Assembly (NCBI GenBank): GCA_047777345.1
Contig: JBKEEJ010000016.1
Span: 1-64,000 of the forward strand
Length of the DNA stretch: 64,000 nucleotides
DNA from: Anaerocolumna sp047777345
Lineage (GTDB): Bacteria; Bacillota; Clostridia; Lachnospirales; Lachnospiraceae
Direction: 5' to 3'
A program made the translations under genes and the position numbers. This document shows, piece by piece, positions 53,977-62,960 of the stretch (position 1 is its first letter; every line of letters starts with the position of its first letter). The notes below the pieces were generated by a model. It ran no database searches, had not been told where the DNA came from, and saw only the letters and a program-made list of their open reading frames with translations.

Positions 53977-55074
53977 ATGTTAACACCAAAAGAACATTTT
54001 CACGGAAGCGACTTGGAAAAAATTGAGGCCATTTATGGTATCAAAAAAGAGGACATAATCAGTTTTTCCGCCAATGTAAATCCCCTTGGCATTTCAGATA
54101 AATTAAAAAAAGGCCTGATAGAAAAAATTGATGCGATTACCGGATATCCTGACAGAGAATATACGGAACTTAGAAAATCCATTGCCGATTATATAAACGG
54201 GGACCCGGAACAGATTATAGTGGGAAACGGCTCTACGGAATTGATTTCTCTTTTTATTCAGATTACCCATCCGAAAAAAGCAATGATTATAGGCCCTACT
54301 TATTCGGAATATGAACGGGAAGTATCCCTTGGCGGCGGCAATTCTTTGTATTACCGGCTAAAAGAAGAAAATGATTTTAAATTAAACGTCCATGAACTAA
54401 AACAAGAACTAACTTCGGATTTTGACTTGCTGGTTATCTGCAACCCCAATAATCCTACGTCTACTGCCATTCCCTTATCGGATATGAGAAAAATTTTAGA
54501 TATATGCAAACAGCGCGGAATCTTATGTATGATAGATGAAACTTATGTAGAATTTACAGAAAAAGTAGAAGATATTACGGCAGTTACTCTGGCTAATTAC
54601 TATAATAATATCATTATCTTAAGGGGTGTGTCCAAGTTCTTTGCCGCACCAGGTTTGCGCCTGGGATATGCTGTCTGCGGCAATGCGGATCTTATAAAGC
54701 AGATTAATCAGAGGAAAAATCCCTGGACAATTAATACCCTGGCGGCTATTGGCGGTGAAATGATGTTTACCGATGTTGATTATATCAACAGAACCAGAGC
54801 ACTGATAAAAAAAGAAAGGGACCGAATCTTAAAAATGCTTTCTTCCTGTCCCAACATAAAGGTTTATCCTCCTGCCGCCAATTTTGTATTAATTAAAATA
54901 CAAAAGGAGGGCATTACTTCTTCCCAGGTATTTGATACGGCAATACGAAAAGGGTTTATGATAAGAGATTGTTCCTCTTTTCCCTTTTTAGACCAAAAGT
55001 TTATTCGCTTCTGTTTTATGACGGAGGAAATGAATACCAAACTGACAGAATTGCTGTTAGATATTTTTCGATAA
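53977..55074 (+). CDS. PLP-dependent aminotransferase (HisC/CobD-like)
   Basis: The 365-residue fold-type I enzyme has FSANVNPLG, GNGSTELISLF, VICNPNNPTS and the PLP lysine in GVSKFFAAPGLRLGY. The HG and FSANVNPLG opening fits threonine-phosphate decarboxylase (CobD) as well as histidinol-phosphate aminotransferase. No cobalamin or histidine genes lie next to it, so the substrate is undecided. GGAAGGAAAGGCAT lies before the ATG. Confidence 0.82.
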   Translation: MLTPKEHFHGSDLEKIEAIYGIKKEDIISFSANVNPLGISDKLKKGLIEKIDAITGYPDREYTELRKSIADYINGDPEQIIVGNGSTELISLFIQITHPKKAMIIGPTYSEYEREVSLGGGNSLYYRLKEENDFKLNVHELKQELTSDFDLLVICNPNNPTSTAIPLSDMRKILDICKQRGILCMIDETYVEFTEKVEDITAVTLANYYNNIIILRGVSKFFAAPGLRLGYAVCGNADLIKQINQRKNPWTINTLAAIGGEMMFTDVDYINRTRALIKKERDRILKMLSSCPNIKVYPPAANFVLIKIQKEGITSSQVFDTAIRKGFMIRDCSSFPFLDQKFIRFCFMTEEMNTKLTELLLDIFR

Positions 55075-55134
55075 ATAAATATATTATCATGATGACTCCT
55101 ATTGCAATTTAAAGCGGCATTACGATTTGCAGAT

Positions 55135-55259
55135 AAGGAGCTGTTGCATAATGTTGGTTTATGCATACAAAATGAACCCGATGTCCGTCAGGACAGTGTA
55201 TTATGGAATACATGTTGCAATTCCTGCAGCATTGAAATATATTATGCTACAGCTCCCTT
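55135..55259. repeat. palindromic repeat copy 6
   Basis: Outer arms AAGGAGCTGTTGCATAAT and ATTATGCTACAGCTCCCTT. The inner part matches the reverse complement of the copy at 35263 over about 80 bases. It separates the convergent aminotransferase and purA genes and may end both. Confidence 0.8.
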
Positions 55260-55289
55260 GATTTTCAGATATATTTACATACAATAAAA

Positions 55290-56567
55290 TTATTTGCGTC
55301 TGATTATATCGTCCCTTCCCGGTCCGTTGGATATCATAGTAATGGGAACTTTAATTTCTTTCTCGATAAACTCAATGTATTTTCTGCAATTTTCCGGAAG
55401 ATCCTCATACTTTTGAATTCCCCGGATATCCTGTTTCCATCCCGGCAGTTTTTCATAAACAGGTTTTGCCTTCGCTAACTTTACTGTAGTAGGGAAATCT
55501 TTTGTTATGGTTCCATCGATTTCATAACCGACACAAACCGGTATTTCATCCAGGTAACCCAATACATCGAGGACAGTTAAGACAGCCTCTGTGGCTCCCT
55601 GCATTCTGCATCCGTATCTGGTTGCTACGGCATCAAACCAGCCCATACGTCTTGGTCTTCCTGTGGTCGCACCATATTCGCCACCGTCTCCGCCACGTCT
55701 TCTTAATTCATCCGCTTCTTCCCCGAAGATTTCACTCACAAATTCTCCGGCACCAACGGCACTGGAGTAAGCCTTAACTACTACTAAAATATCTGTTATT
55801 TCATATGGCGGAATTCCCGCACCGATAGCTCCATACGCAGCCAGTGTGGAAGAAGAAGTAACCATGGGATAAATTCCAAAATCCGGGTCCTTTAGGGCGC
55901 CTAACTGGCCTTCCAAAAGTATATTTTTGCCTTCTTTAATGGCCTGGTGCAAATATGCAGCCACATCACAAACATAAGGTTCTACCATTTCTTTATATTC
56001 CAATAATTGATTATATAATTCATCCGGATTAATTAGCGGTTTGTGATACATGTGTTCCAGTATAATATTTTTCATTTCGCAGACACGATCTACTTTTTCT
56101 CTTAATGCCTCTTTGTCAAAAAGTTCGGATACCTGAAAACCAATCTTGGCATATTTGTCAGAATAAAAAGGTGCAATTCCGGATTTCGTGGAACCAAACG
56201 ATTTTCCGCCAAGCCTTTCTTCCTCATATTGGTCAAAAAGAATATGGTACGGCATCATAATCTGTGCCCGGTCAGAAACTAAAATCTTAGGCGCAGGAAC
56301 GCCACGCTCCACAATAGACTTTATTTCCTGAATTAAATACGGAATATTTAATGCCACTCCATTTCCGATAATATTTGTAGTATGCTCATTAAAAACACCG
56401 GAAGGCAACAAATGCAAGGCGAACTTACCATATTTATTTTTAATTGTATGACCTGCATTGCTTCCGCCTTGAAATCTTATAACAATATCAGCTTCCTGGC
56501 TTAACATATCCGTAATTTTTCCTTTACCTTCATCACCCCAGTTAGCGCCAACAACTGCTTTTACCAT
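55290..56567 (-). CDS. purA: adenylosuccinate synthetase
   Basis: The 425-residue enzyme joins IMP and aspartate, using GTP, on the way to AMP. The P-loop GANWGDEGKGK, RFQGGSNAGHTI, the switch-like TKSGIAP region and TTGRPRRMGWFDAV are standard. The ATG follows AGGAGGAATTTGGT. It stands alone, and a terminator-like hairpin at 56652-56687 lies in its leader. Confidence 0.96.
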   Translation of the reverse strand: MVKAVVGANWGDEGKGKITDMLSQEADIVIRFQGGSNAGHTIKNKYGKFALHLLPSGVFNEHTTNIIGNGVALNIPYLIQEIKSIVERGVPAPKILVSDRAQIMMPYHILFDQYEEERLGGKSFGSTKSGIAPFYSDKYAKIGFQVSELFDKEALREKVDRVCEMKNIILEHMYHKPLINPDELYNQLLEYKEMVEPYVCDVAAYLHQAIKEGKNILLEGQLGALKDPDFGIYPMVTSSSTLAAYGAIGAGIPPYEITDILVVVKAYSSAVGAGEFVSEIFGEEADELRRRGGDGGEYGATTGRPRRMGWFDAVATRYGCRMQGATEAVLTVLDVLGYLDEIPVCVGYEIDGTITKDFPTTVKLAKAKPVYEKLPGWKQDIRGIQKYEDLPENCRKYIEFIEKEIKVPITMISNGPGRDDIIRRK

Positions 56568-56651
56568 ACCAAATTCCTCCTGTCTTGCAAATTAAAAATA
56601 TAATTCCTATTCAAAGTATTTTCTCTCTTCTTACGCAATATTCCCTCACCT

Positions 56652-56687
56652 TAAAAATGGCATTGTAACAAAAGCTGCCACAATGCC
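56652..56687 (-). terminator. terminator-like hairpin in the purA leader
   Basis: GGCATTGT (56687-56680 on this strand) pairs with ACAATGCC, followed by ATTTTTAAGG. It lies about 90 bases upstream of the purA start. It could be an attenuator or the end of the upstream DUF523 transcript. A second imperfect palindrome (TATGACATGTATAAATAA type) lies at 56711-56757. The rest of 56568-56877 is AT-rich with no supported gene. Confidence 0.55.
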
Positions 56688-56877
56688 TTATTACTTTCTA
56701 ATTATAATCTATGACTTGTTATAAGTAAAATCAATATTATTTATACATGTCATAACTTTTGATTATATTAAAAAGATTATCAGTAATATGAATGAATGAT
56801 AATATCCATTGATTTATTTTTATTATTTATTATCATCAATTTCGTTATACGGTTTAGATATTAATTTAATATCGATA

Positions 56878-57306
56878 TTATTCGACTGATTCCGTGTCAT
56901 TTTCCGTTAATACTTTAATGTTATTCTCTATAAGCTTGGCAGCTGTAATGCCATTTCCCTCCGTTAAAGTTCCTGTAAATGTTCCGTCATAAATTTTACC
57001 ATAGCCACATGACGGGCTTTTACTTTTTAAAATTGCAGTATCGCATCCGAAAAGTCTGGCAATTTTTAAAGTTTCCTCCGCTCCTTTTTTAAACTGTTCC
57101 GTAACATCACGGCCATCCTTAGTCACTACTCTTTTCTGAACTATTTCGGCAGGAGTACGGGGAGTTGCCAGTCCCCCAAGCTGTTCCGGACAAACCGGGA
57201 TTAAATTATGATTATCCTTTAATTTAAAAACCTTTTCGTTAAATATTCCATTGCCGCAATATCTGCAATCAATCCCTAAAAGGCAGGCGCTTACAAGTAT
57301 ATTCAT
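56878..57306 (-). CDS. DUF523 protein
   Basis: This 142-residue protein has the DUF523 pattern: ILVSACLLGIDCRYCG at the N-terminus, VCPEQLGGLATPRTPAEI, and ILKSKSPSCGYGKIYDG. Conserved cysteines (C8, C14, C17, and others) suggest metal binding. It has a hydrolase- or thiouridine-modification-like family history, but no proven function. The start ATG has GGAAAAGGATATCCA upstream. Confidence 0.85.
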   Translation of the reverse strand: MNILVSACLLGIDCRYCGNGIFNEKVFKLKDNHNLIPVCPEQLGGLATPRTPAEIVQKRVVTKDGRDVTEQFKKGAEETLKIARLFGCDTAILKSKSPSCGYGKIYDGTFTGTLTEGNGITAAKLIENNIKVLTENDTESVE

Positions 57307-57663
57307 TGGATATCCTTTTCCTTTCTCCGAATTCGGTATATATTACATTTTATCATACCTTGATTACCATATCCATTGCCTTTAAAAACTCGCATCAAGC
57401 CCTTTTGCTTAGGCTTTATAACATTTTTGGGTGATTTCTATTCAGGCTAAACTTAAAAACTCCTAACTTTCCAGACAATGATAACACAATTTACAAATAT
57501 TGTTAATCCAGTAAGAAATTATTTCCTTATCCGGTGAATCCGGATACTTATGCAAGACAAGATCACGTTCTTAGAAAATCACATTATTAAATACAGTAAT
57601 GTTTTATATATTTTGATTCCCAATAATATAATATTATAAGTAAATAATAAAAGGTGCTAACTA
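57307..57663. other. intergenic gap before the LysM gene
   Basis: This 357-base divergent gap holds no open frame that I can support. A small palindrome TATCCGGTGAATCCGGATA lies near 57532-57550. Promoters for the DUF523 and LysM genes must be here, but I saw no clear sigma-A or sporulation-type pair. Confidence 0.4.
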
Positions 57664-58971
57664 ATGCTTATACATGTGGTCCAGCCAGATGAAAATATTG
57701 AATCTATCGCATCCTATTATGGTGTTTCAGTAACCAGCATTATTCAGAATAACGGGTTAATTAATCCCTATTCTCTGGTTCCCGGACAGACAATTGTAAT
57801 TGTATATCCCAATCAGACCCACACAGTTGCTGAAGGCGATACGATAGCAGGAATCGCAAATCAATACGGAGTGTCCATATTACAGCTATTAAGGAACAAT
57901 CCTTTCCTGTCTGACCGGAGTTTTATCTATCCGGGAGAAACCATCGTAATAAGCTACGAAACCGGCAGAAGAATTACCACTAACGGAATTGCCTATCCTT
58001 ATATTCCTCTTGATGTCTTAAGAAAAACGCTTCCCTTTCTGACTTATCTGTCAATATATAATTACAGGGTAACTGAGGAAGGCCGAATTGTCAGTTACTA
58101 TGACGATTCCGAATTAGTAAACCTTGCCAAGACGTATGGCACCGTTCCCCTTATGCTGGTAACTACTACAACAATTCAGGGAGAACCTAATCCTCAAATT
58201 GCCCTGGATATACTTACTAATGAAGAAATACAGGATTCATATATTAATGATTTACTGGAAATATTAAGGAGAAAAGAGTTTTATGGTGTTAATTTATTTT
58301 ATAACTATATGAATTCTACAAACAAAAATCTATATGACACCTTTACAGCCAAAATTTCTGATATCTTAAGCCGGGAAGGTTATTTGCTGCTGATTACCAT
58401 TAATCCTAATATTAATTTTGAAGGAACCAGCATATATAGGGATGTGGTAAATTATTCCCTTGTCAGCCAGCCTGTAAATGCCATCACTTTTTTGAATCTC
58501 ATTTGGGAAATTAATGACGGGCCTCCCCTTCCGGTTATTTCCATTCCTGTCATAGAGCAATTTATTACGGATACCATATCAGATGTCACCAACGGACTGA
58601 TTAATATGGGTATTCCCATCATCGGCTATGACTGGGCGCTTCCTTACATCGAAGGGATAACCAGAGCCAACTCTCTTACTATAAATACTGCCATAACAAT
58701 CGCCAATGACGAGGGTGTAGATATCCAGTTTGACGAAAGTTCCCAAACCCCTTATTTTTATTACAACCAGTATCCTGCCGATACACCGGTAGAGCATATT
58801 GTCCGTTTTATCGATGCCAGAACCATAAACGGGGCGACTGATTTAATTACAAAATATGGGCTTAGCGGTATCGCTGTTTGGAATATAATGATTTTCTATG
58901 ATCAATTGTGGCTGATTATTAATTCTCAGTTTCAAATTGAAAAACTCATACCTGACAGCTTAAATACTTAG
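57664..58971 (+). CDS. LysM protein with a degenerate GH18 domain (SleL/YaaH-like)
   Basis: The 435-residue protein has two LysM domains (about residues 1-48 and 50-96) and a GH18 fold like SleL/YaaH spore cortex-lytic enzymes: PYIPLDVLRKTLPFLTYLSI and MGIPIIGYDWALPYIEG. At the catalytic DxDFE-type strand it reads FYGVNLFYNYMN, where active relatives have an Asp and a Glu. Here these are Phe and Asn, so hydrolysis is unlikely. It probably acts as a spore or cell-wall binding protein. There is no signal peptide, as for SleL. AAAAGGTGCTAACTA precedes the ATG. Confidence 0.82.
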   Translation: MLIHVVQPDENIESIASYYGVSVTSIIQNNGLINPYSLVPGQTIVIVYPNQTHTVAEGDTIAGIANQYGVSILQLLRNNPFLSDRSFIYPGETIVISYETGRRITTNGIAYPYIPLDVLRKTLPFLTYLSIYNYRVTEEGRIVSYYDDSELVNLAKTYGTVPLMLVTTTTIQGEPNPQIALDILTNEEIQDSYINDLLEILRRKEFYGVNLFYNYMNSTNKNLYDTFTAKISDILSREGYLLLITINPNINFEGTSIYRDVVNYSLVSQPVNAITFLNLIWEINDGPPLPVISIPVIEQFITDTISDVTNGLINMGIPIIGYDWALPYIEGITRANSLTINTAITIANDEGVDIQFDESSQTPYFYYNQYPADTPVEHIVRFIDARTINGATDLITKYGLSGIAVWNIMIFYDQLWLIINSQFQIEKLIPDSLNT

Positions 58972-59035
58972 TTTTAGTCCCAAACATTTGTCCCAGATTA
59001 TGGATATTTTTATAGGGTCCAAATTTCCATGGCAA

Positions 59036-59129
59036 AAAATATAGGGCTGTGCATCCCATAAATTTTATCTGACAGAATGACAAAAATTTCTGACATAAAA
59101 TCTATGGTTATACAGCAGCCCTTTTTATT
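59036..59129. repeat. palindromic element copy 7 / bidirectional terminator
   Basis: AGGGCTGT...CATAAATTTTAT pairs with ATAAAATCTATG...ACAGCAGCCCT, with T-runs outside on the right and A-runs on the left. The interior differs from the other copies. It separates the convergent LysM and dUTPase genes. Confidence 0.65.
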
Positions 59130-59193
59130 TAAAAGGAGGAAGGGTGTCCCTGTCCTGCCGGTTTCGGTACTTGCCGGTAAGGAATTTAACATA

Positions 59194-59706
59194 CTACCTG
59201 GTAGTACTGCCAAATCCGCCGTTTCTTAACTCTTCAACTTCGTCATCTACGGTAATACCGTATTCCGTAAAGATTCCCTGCATAAAACCGGTTCCTGCCG
59301 GAATTTCCACCGTTTTTCCTTCTTTTGTATCGTTGGTGATTTTTGCAAAAATATGTCCCTCATTGTCGGAGTTAAAATAATCACTGTCAATAATGCCTAC
59401 CGTATTATTCATCTGTAGGCGGTACTTAAATCCGAGACCGCTTCTGGGGTAACACATTAATACCCACCCTTCTTCCATTTCTACGCGGATGCCAGTGGGA
59501 ATCTTGATTTCTTTGCCCGGAGGAAGGGTAATGTCAATAGGGCTGTAAAAGTCATAGCCGGCCGATCCTGTGGTGGCACGCTTTGGTAAACGGATGCCTT
59601 CATATATGGTTTTAACCTGGTTTTCCTCATAACCTGGAAAAGTATCTATCCAGTCGTTAATAAATTGGTATAAGCTAACCTTATGAAATTTTGCTATACG
59701 TTTCAT
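59194..59706 (-). CDS. dut: dUTPase (deoxyuridine triphosphatase)
   Basis: The 170-residue trimeric-type dUTPase has all five motifs: AGYDFYSP, PRSGLGFKYRLQ, NTVGIIDSDY, GTGFMQGIFTEYG and the C-terminal NGGFGSTTR. It hydrolyses dUTP to dUMP, keeping uracil out of DNA. An N-terminal extension of about 45 residues precedes motif 1. It is monocistronic. Confidence 0.94.
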   Translation of the reverse strand: MKRIAKFHKVSLYQFINDWIDTFPGYEENQVKTIYEGIRLPKRATTGSAGYDFYSPIDITLPPGKEIKIPTGIRVEMEEGWVLMCYPRSGLGFKYRLQMNNTVGIIDSDYFNSDNEGHIFAKITNDTKEGKTVEIPAGTGFMQGIFTEYGITVDDEVEELRNGGFGSTTR

Positions 59707-59753
59707 TTTTAAACCTTTCTCTTATTTGTACCTGAACTCTTAAAATGAAAATG

Positions 59754-60635
59754 CTACTCCATCATATTGAGCAGTTCCCTTGCCGCGGTGGATATGGGAT
59801 TTTTATCACTGGTTATAACGCAAAGCTGGCGGGACGGTATTGGCTTTCTGAAATTTAGTTCAAACAATTCGCCGGAAGCCAAATATTTTTCCGCAAAATC
59901 ACGGACTACGGAACCGATTCCTAAATTTCGCAAAGTAAACTGAACAATCATATCACTGGTGGCTAGTTCAAACTCCGGCTTTAACATGACCCCGTTATTT
60001 TCCATAATCCCGTCAATATACATTCTGGTACTGGTATTCCTTTCAAGGCAGATAATCGGAAGTTGTTCCAAATCAGAGAATTCCAATACTTTCCCTTTTA
60101 AATTCTTAAATCTGCTGCCGGCTATAAAGACGTCTTTTATTTCTTTTACCTCCCGAATTCGAATATCCGGCCTGGCATAAAAGGGTGCGCTTACAACTCC
60201 GAAATCAATCCGTCCTTCGTACAGGCATTTCAGTGTTTCCGGAGTAGGGGCATTGGTTACGGTAACTTTTATGCCGGGATATTTAATATGAAAGGCTTCC
60301 AAAAAGGAAAGAAGGTAAAACTGAAGTGTCATGTCACTGGCGCCGATTCGAATTTCACCGTTTTCCAGGTCAATCATTTTCTTAAATTTGCTTTCCCCCA
60401 AAAGGATAGTTTCATATCCCCTGGCTATGTAAGAGTATAAAACCTCCCCTTCCGGAGTCAGTTTTACACCTTTTTGTGTTCGTATAAACAGATTGCTGCC
60501 CAAGCCCGTTTCCAGCAACTTTACTGCCTGGCTGATTGCCGGCTGAGATATACAAAGCTCCTGAGCAGCTTTGGTAAAACTTCCCGTTTTGGCAACGTAA
60601 TAGAATATTTTATAGTACTCCAGATTCATATTCAT
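59754..60635 (-). CDS. LysR-family transcriptional regulator
   Basis: The 293-residue protein has the LysR helix-turn-helix (residues 1-60: YYKIFYYVAKTGSFTKAAQEL, SQPAISQAVKLLE) and a periplasmic-binding-like effector domain. It follows the ArsC-like gene by three bases, so they form an operon. The effector and targets are unknown. Confidence 0.92.
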   Translation of the reverse strand: MNMNLEYYKIFYYVAKTGSFTKAAQELCISQPAISQAVKLLETGLGSNLFIRTQKGVKLTPEGEVLYSYIARGYETILLGESKFKKMIDLENGEIRIGASDMTLQFYLLSFLEAFHIKYPGIKVTVTNAPTPETLKCLYEGRIDFGVVSAPFYARPDIRIREVKEIKDVFIAGSRFKNLKGKVLEFSDLEQLPIICLERNTSTRMYIDGIMENNGVMLKPEFELATSDMIVQFTLRNLGIGSVVRDFAEKYLASGELFELNFRKPIPSRQLCVITSDKNPISTAARELLNMME

Positions 60636-60638
60636 ATG

Positions 60639-60887
60639 CTAAACCCAGTCTTTCCAGACATCCGGCTGGTATCGGGCCATGGCCTGCCTTCCGTTTCGGA
60701 CAATAAGCGTCTGAAACACACCCGGATGCTCCAAAAGATTTTCTGCCTTTACACTTTTATATTCTCCAAGGCTCATGCCATATTTGGACAAATCGATAAG
60801 CTGGCACTTAATTCTTTTTTCCCTGGAACAGTACTCTGCCTTTTTTACCCTAAAACATTTTGATTTGCCAAAAATTTGGATACTCAT
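60639..60887 (-). CDS. ArsC/Spx-like short protein
   Basis: This protein of 82 residues has the thioredoxin-fold opening of the ArsC/Spx family, SIQIFGKSKCFRVKKAEYC, then IDLSKYGMSLGEYKSV. It has a single cysteine in the CxxC position (KCFRVKK), so it resembles YffB- or Spx-like proteins more than an arsenate reductase. GAGGTATATAGT precedes the ATG. It is shorter than usual for the family. It is co-transcribed with the LysR gene. Confidence 0.68.
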   Translation of the reverse strand: MSIQIFGKSKCFRVKKAEYCSREKRIKCQLIDLSKYGMSLGEYKSVKAENLLEHPGVFQTLIVRNGRQAMARYQPDVWKDWV

Positions 60888-60958
60888 ACTATATACCTCA
60901 TACATTCGCAAGTTTACTTTGCAAAACTGCTTAAACAGATACTGTCTGTAACTGTTCT

Positions 60959-61237
60959 TTATTCCGTAGTAATCAGGTCACTGTATTCTTTATTTTTTCC
61001 AAACCACATAACCGCATAGGAACAGCCCAAAACAGCCTTTTTATTTTCCGCTTTCAGCCATTTGGCCACTTCCTCCATTAACTTACCCGCGATTCCCTGT
61101 CCCCGCAAAGATTCGTCAACAAAGGTGTGATTAATGTTTACCACGGAATCGGAAACGGCCGGAAAAGTTACCTCGGCAATTACTTTTCCATCCTCATTTT
61201 CCAGATAAATCCGGTTACTTTCATGCTTAAATTCCAT
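60959..61237 (-). CDS. GNAT-family N-acetyltransferase (YjdJ-like)
   Basis: This 92-residue protein is a short GNAT domain: NINHTFVDESLRGQGIAGKLM contains the acetyl-CoA-binding R-x-x-G-x-A loop, and KAVLGCSYAVMWFGK forms the end of the fold. Proteins of this size (YjdJ/Gtn10 type) are common, with unknown substrates. AAAGAAGGGAG lies before the ATG. It is separated from the aldehyde dehydrogenase by 13 bases on the same strand. Confidence 0.82.
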   Translation of the reverse strand: MEFKHESNRIYLENEDGKVIAEVTFPAVSDSVVNINHTFVDESLRGQGIAGKLMEEVAKWLKAENKKAVLGCSYAVMWFGKNKEYSDLITTE

Positions 61238-61250
61238 AAAACTCCCTTCT

Positions 61251-62657
61251 TTATAGGAAAAAGTGAATCATTCTTTCCTTTAAACTGTTATACGGATGAT
61301 ATCTCACAGGCAGATCAATCCAGTTTGCCTTCTTTATAATACTTTTTTTATGGCTGAAAGTATCAAAGCTGTATTTGCCATGATAACTTCCCATACCACT
61401 TTCGCCAACTCCCCCAAAACCCAGTTTGGGATTAGCCAGGTGAATAATGGTATCATTTATACATCCGCCGCCAAAAGATATATTCTTTAAAACGTATTTT
61501 TCTATTTTTTTATTTGTTGTAAATAAATATAATGCCAGTGGCTTTGGCCTGGCGTTAACATACTCTGTCACTTCTCTTATATGTTTAAACGTCATAATTG
61601 GCAAAACGGGGCCAAATATTTCTTCCTGCATTATGGCTGAATCTTTGGATACATCATCAATTAAGGTTGGCGCTATCCGGTAAGGGACAAATCCTTTCGA
61701 ACCGGTATCCTTATCAGGAATACTGCCACCCTGTCCGTAACCGCCTTCGATAACTTTTTCTCCTTTTATAAGTCCCATAATGCGGTTATAATGTTTTTCA
61801 TTGATAATTTTGGGATAATCAGGATTTTTCAGAGGTTCGTTACCGAAAAACTCCTTTATATATTTTTTCAAATATATCACAAGTTCTTTTTTCACATCTT
61901 CCTGAACAAATAAATAATCCGGTGCCACACAAGTCTGGCCGGCATTCAGGAACTTGCCAAAGGCAATCCTTTTGGCCGCCAAATTCAAATCGGCGGTTTT
62001 GTCAACGATACAAGGGCTTTTTCCGCCCAGTTCCAGACTTACCGGCGTAAGGTTTTTGGAGGCTTTCTCCATAACCAGTCTTCCTACTTTGGCACCACCG
62101 GTAAAGAATATATAGTCAAATTTTTGATCCAGCAGTTCCTGGTTTTCCTCTCTTCCGCCCTGTATTACCGCAACATATTTTTTCGGAAAACATGCCGATA
62201 AAATATCTGCCAAAACACGGGATACATTAGGCGCATAAGCAGAAGGCTTTAACACAACACAGTTTCCCGCCGCTATGGCTCCCACTAAAGGTGTAATGCT
62301 TAACTGAAAAGGGTAATTCCATGGTGACATAACTAACACCACACCATAAGGTTCTGGCAGAATAAAACTCCGCCCGGCAAACTGGGAAAGAGGTGTGCTC
62401 ACATATTTGGCTGCCGCCCATTTGGGAGTATGTTTTATCAGAGTGTTAATTTCCTCTAAAACCATACCAACCTCAGTCATATAGCTTTCAAATTCTGATT
62501 TGTTCAAATCTTCTTTCAGGGCAGCATAGATTCTGGATTCGTTTGATAGAATAACCGTTTTAAGCCTTTTTAATGCATGCAGGCGAAAGGGAACCGATTT
62601 TGTTTTACCGGAATTAAAGTATTCTCTCTGTTTTTTTACAATATCACTGATTTCCAT
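61251..62657 (-). CDS. aldehyde dehydrogenase
   Basis: The 468-residue NAD(P)-dependent enzyme resembles class 3 ALDH: SPWNYPFQLSITPLVGAIAAG, FTGGAKVGRLV, LELGGKSPCIV (catalytic Glu) and NAGQTCVAPDYLF (catalytic Cys). The C-terminal FGGVGESGMGSYHGKYSF is typical of the class. It oxidises medium- or long-chain aldehydes to acids, but the substrate cannot be read. The GNAT gene follows closely and may be in the same operon. Confidence 0.94.
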   Translation of the reverse strand: MEISDIVKKQREYFNSGKTKSVPFRLHALKRLKTVILSNESRIYAALKEDLNKSEFESYMTEVGMVLEEINTLIKHTPKWAAAKYVSTPLSQFAGRSFILPEPYGVVLVMSPWNYPFQLSITPLVGAIAAGNCVVLKPSAYAPNVSRVLADILSACFPKKYVAVIQGGREENQELLDQKFDYIFFTGGAKVGRLVMEKASKNLTPVSLELGGKSPCIVDKTADLNLAAKRIAFGKFLNAGQTCVAPDYLFVQEDVKKELVIYLKKYIKEFFGNEPLKNPDYPKIINEKHYNRIMGLIKGEKVIEGGYGQGGSIPDKDTGSKGFVPYRIAPTLIDDVSKDSAIMQEEIFGPVLPIMTFKHIREVTEYVNARPKPLALYLFTTNKKIEKYVLKNISFGGGCINDTIIHLANPKLGFGGVGESGMGSYHGKYSFDTFSHKKSIIKKANWIDLPVRYHPYNSLKERMIHFFL

Positions 62658-62819
62658 GGATTCACCTCCCTATATGCTTTTATTTTAAAATTATATCTGC
62701 CTAAATGCAAGGCAATATTATAATTTCTCCCGGGAAAATTATTAACAGGCAGGTCGGAAATTTTCGCAGATTATCCACAGAATTTTGCAAATAATGCAAT
62801 TCATCTGAAATAAAAAAAC

Positions 62820-62886
62820 GTGGGCAGCTGCATAATCTGTAATGATAATCAATGTACGCATTTCATTCCATTCTACAACGGCCCAG
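62820..62886. repeat. degenerate palindromic repeat copy 8
   Basis: TGGGCAGCTGCATAATCTG and a partner CATTCTACAACGGCCCA are the only remains of the GGGCTGTTGCA ends. It is weakly supported and may be chance. The rest of 62658-62960 is AT-rich with no supported gene. Confidence 0.35.
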
Positions 62887-62960
62887 GTGATATAAATGAC
62901 AATGAATAAATTATTATACACAAAAAGTGTTCCGCAAAATATTTGTATTCATCATAAAAC

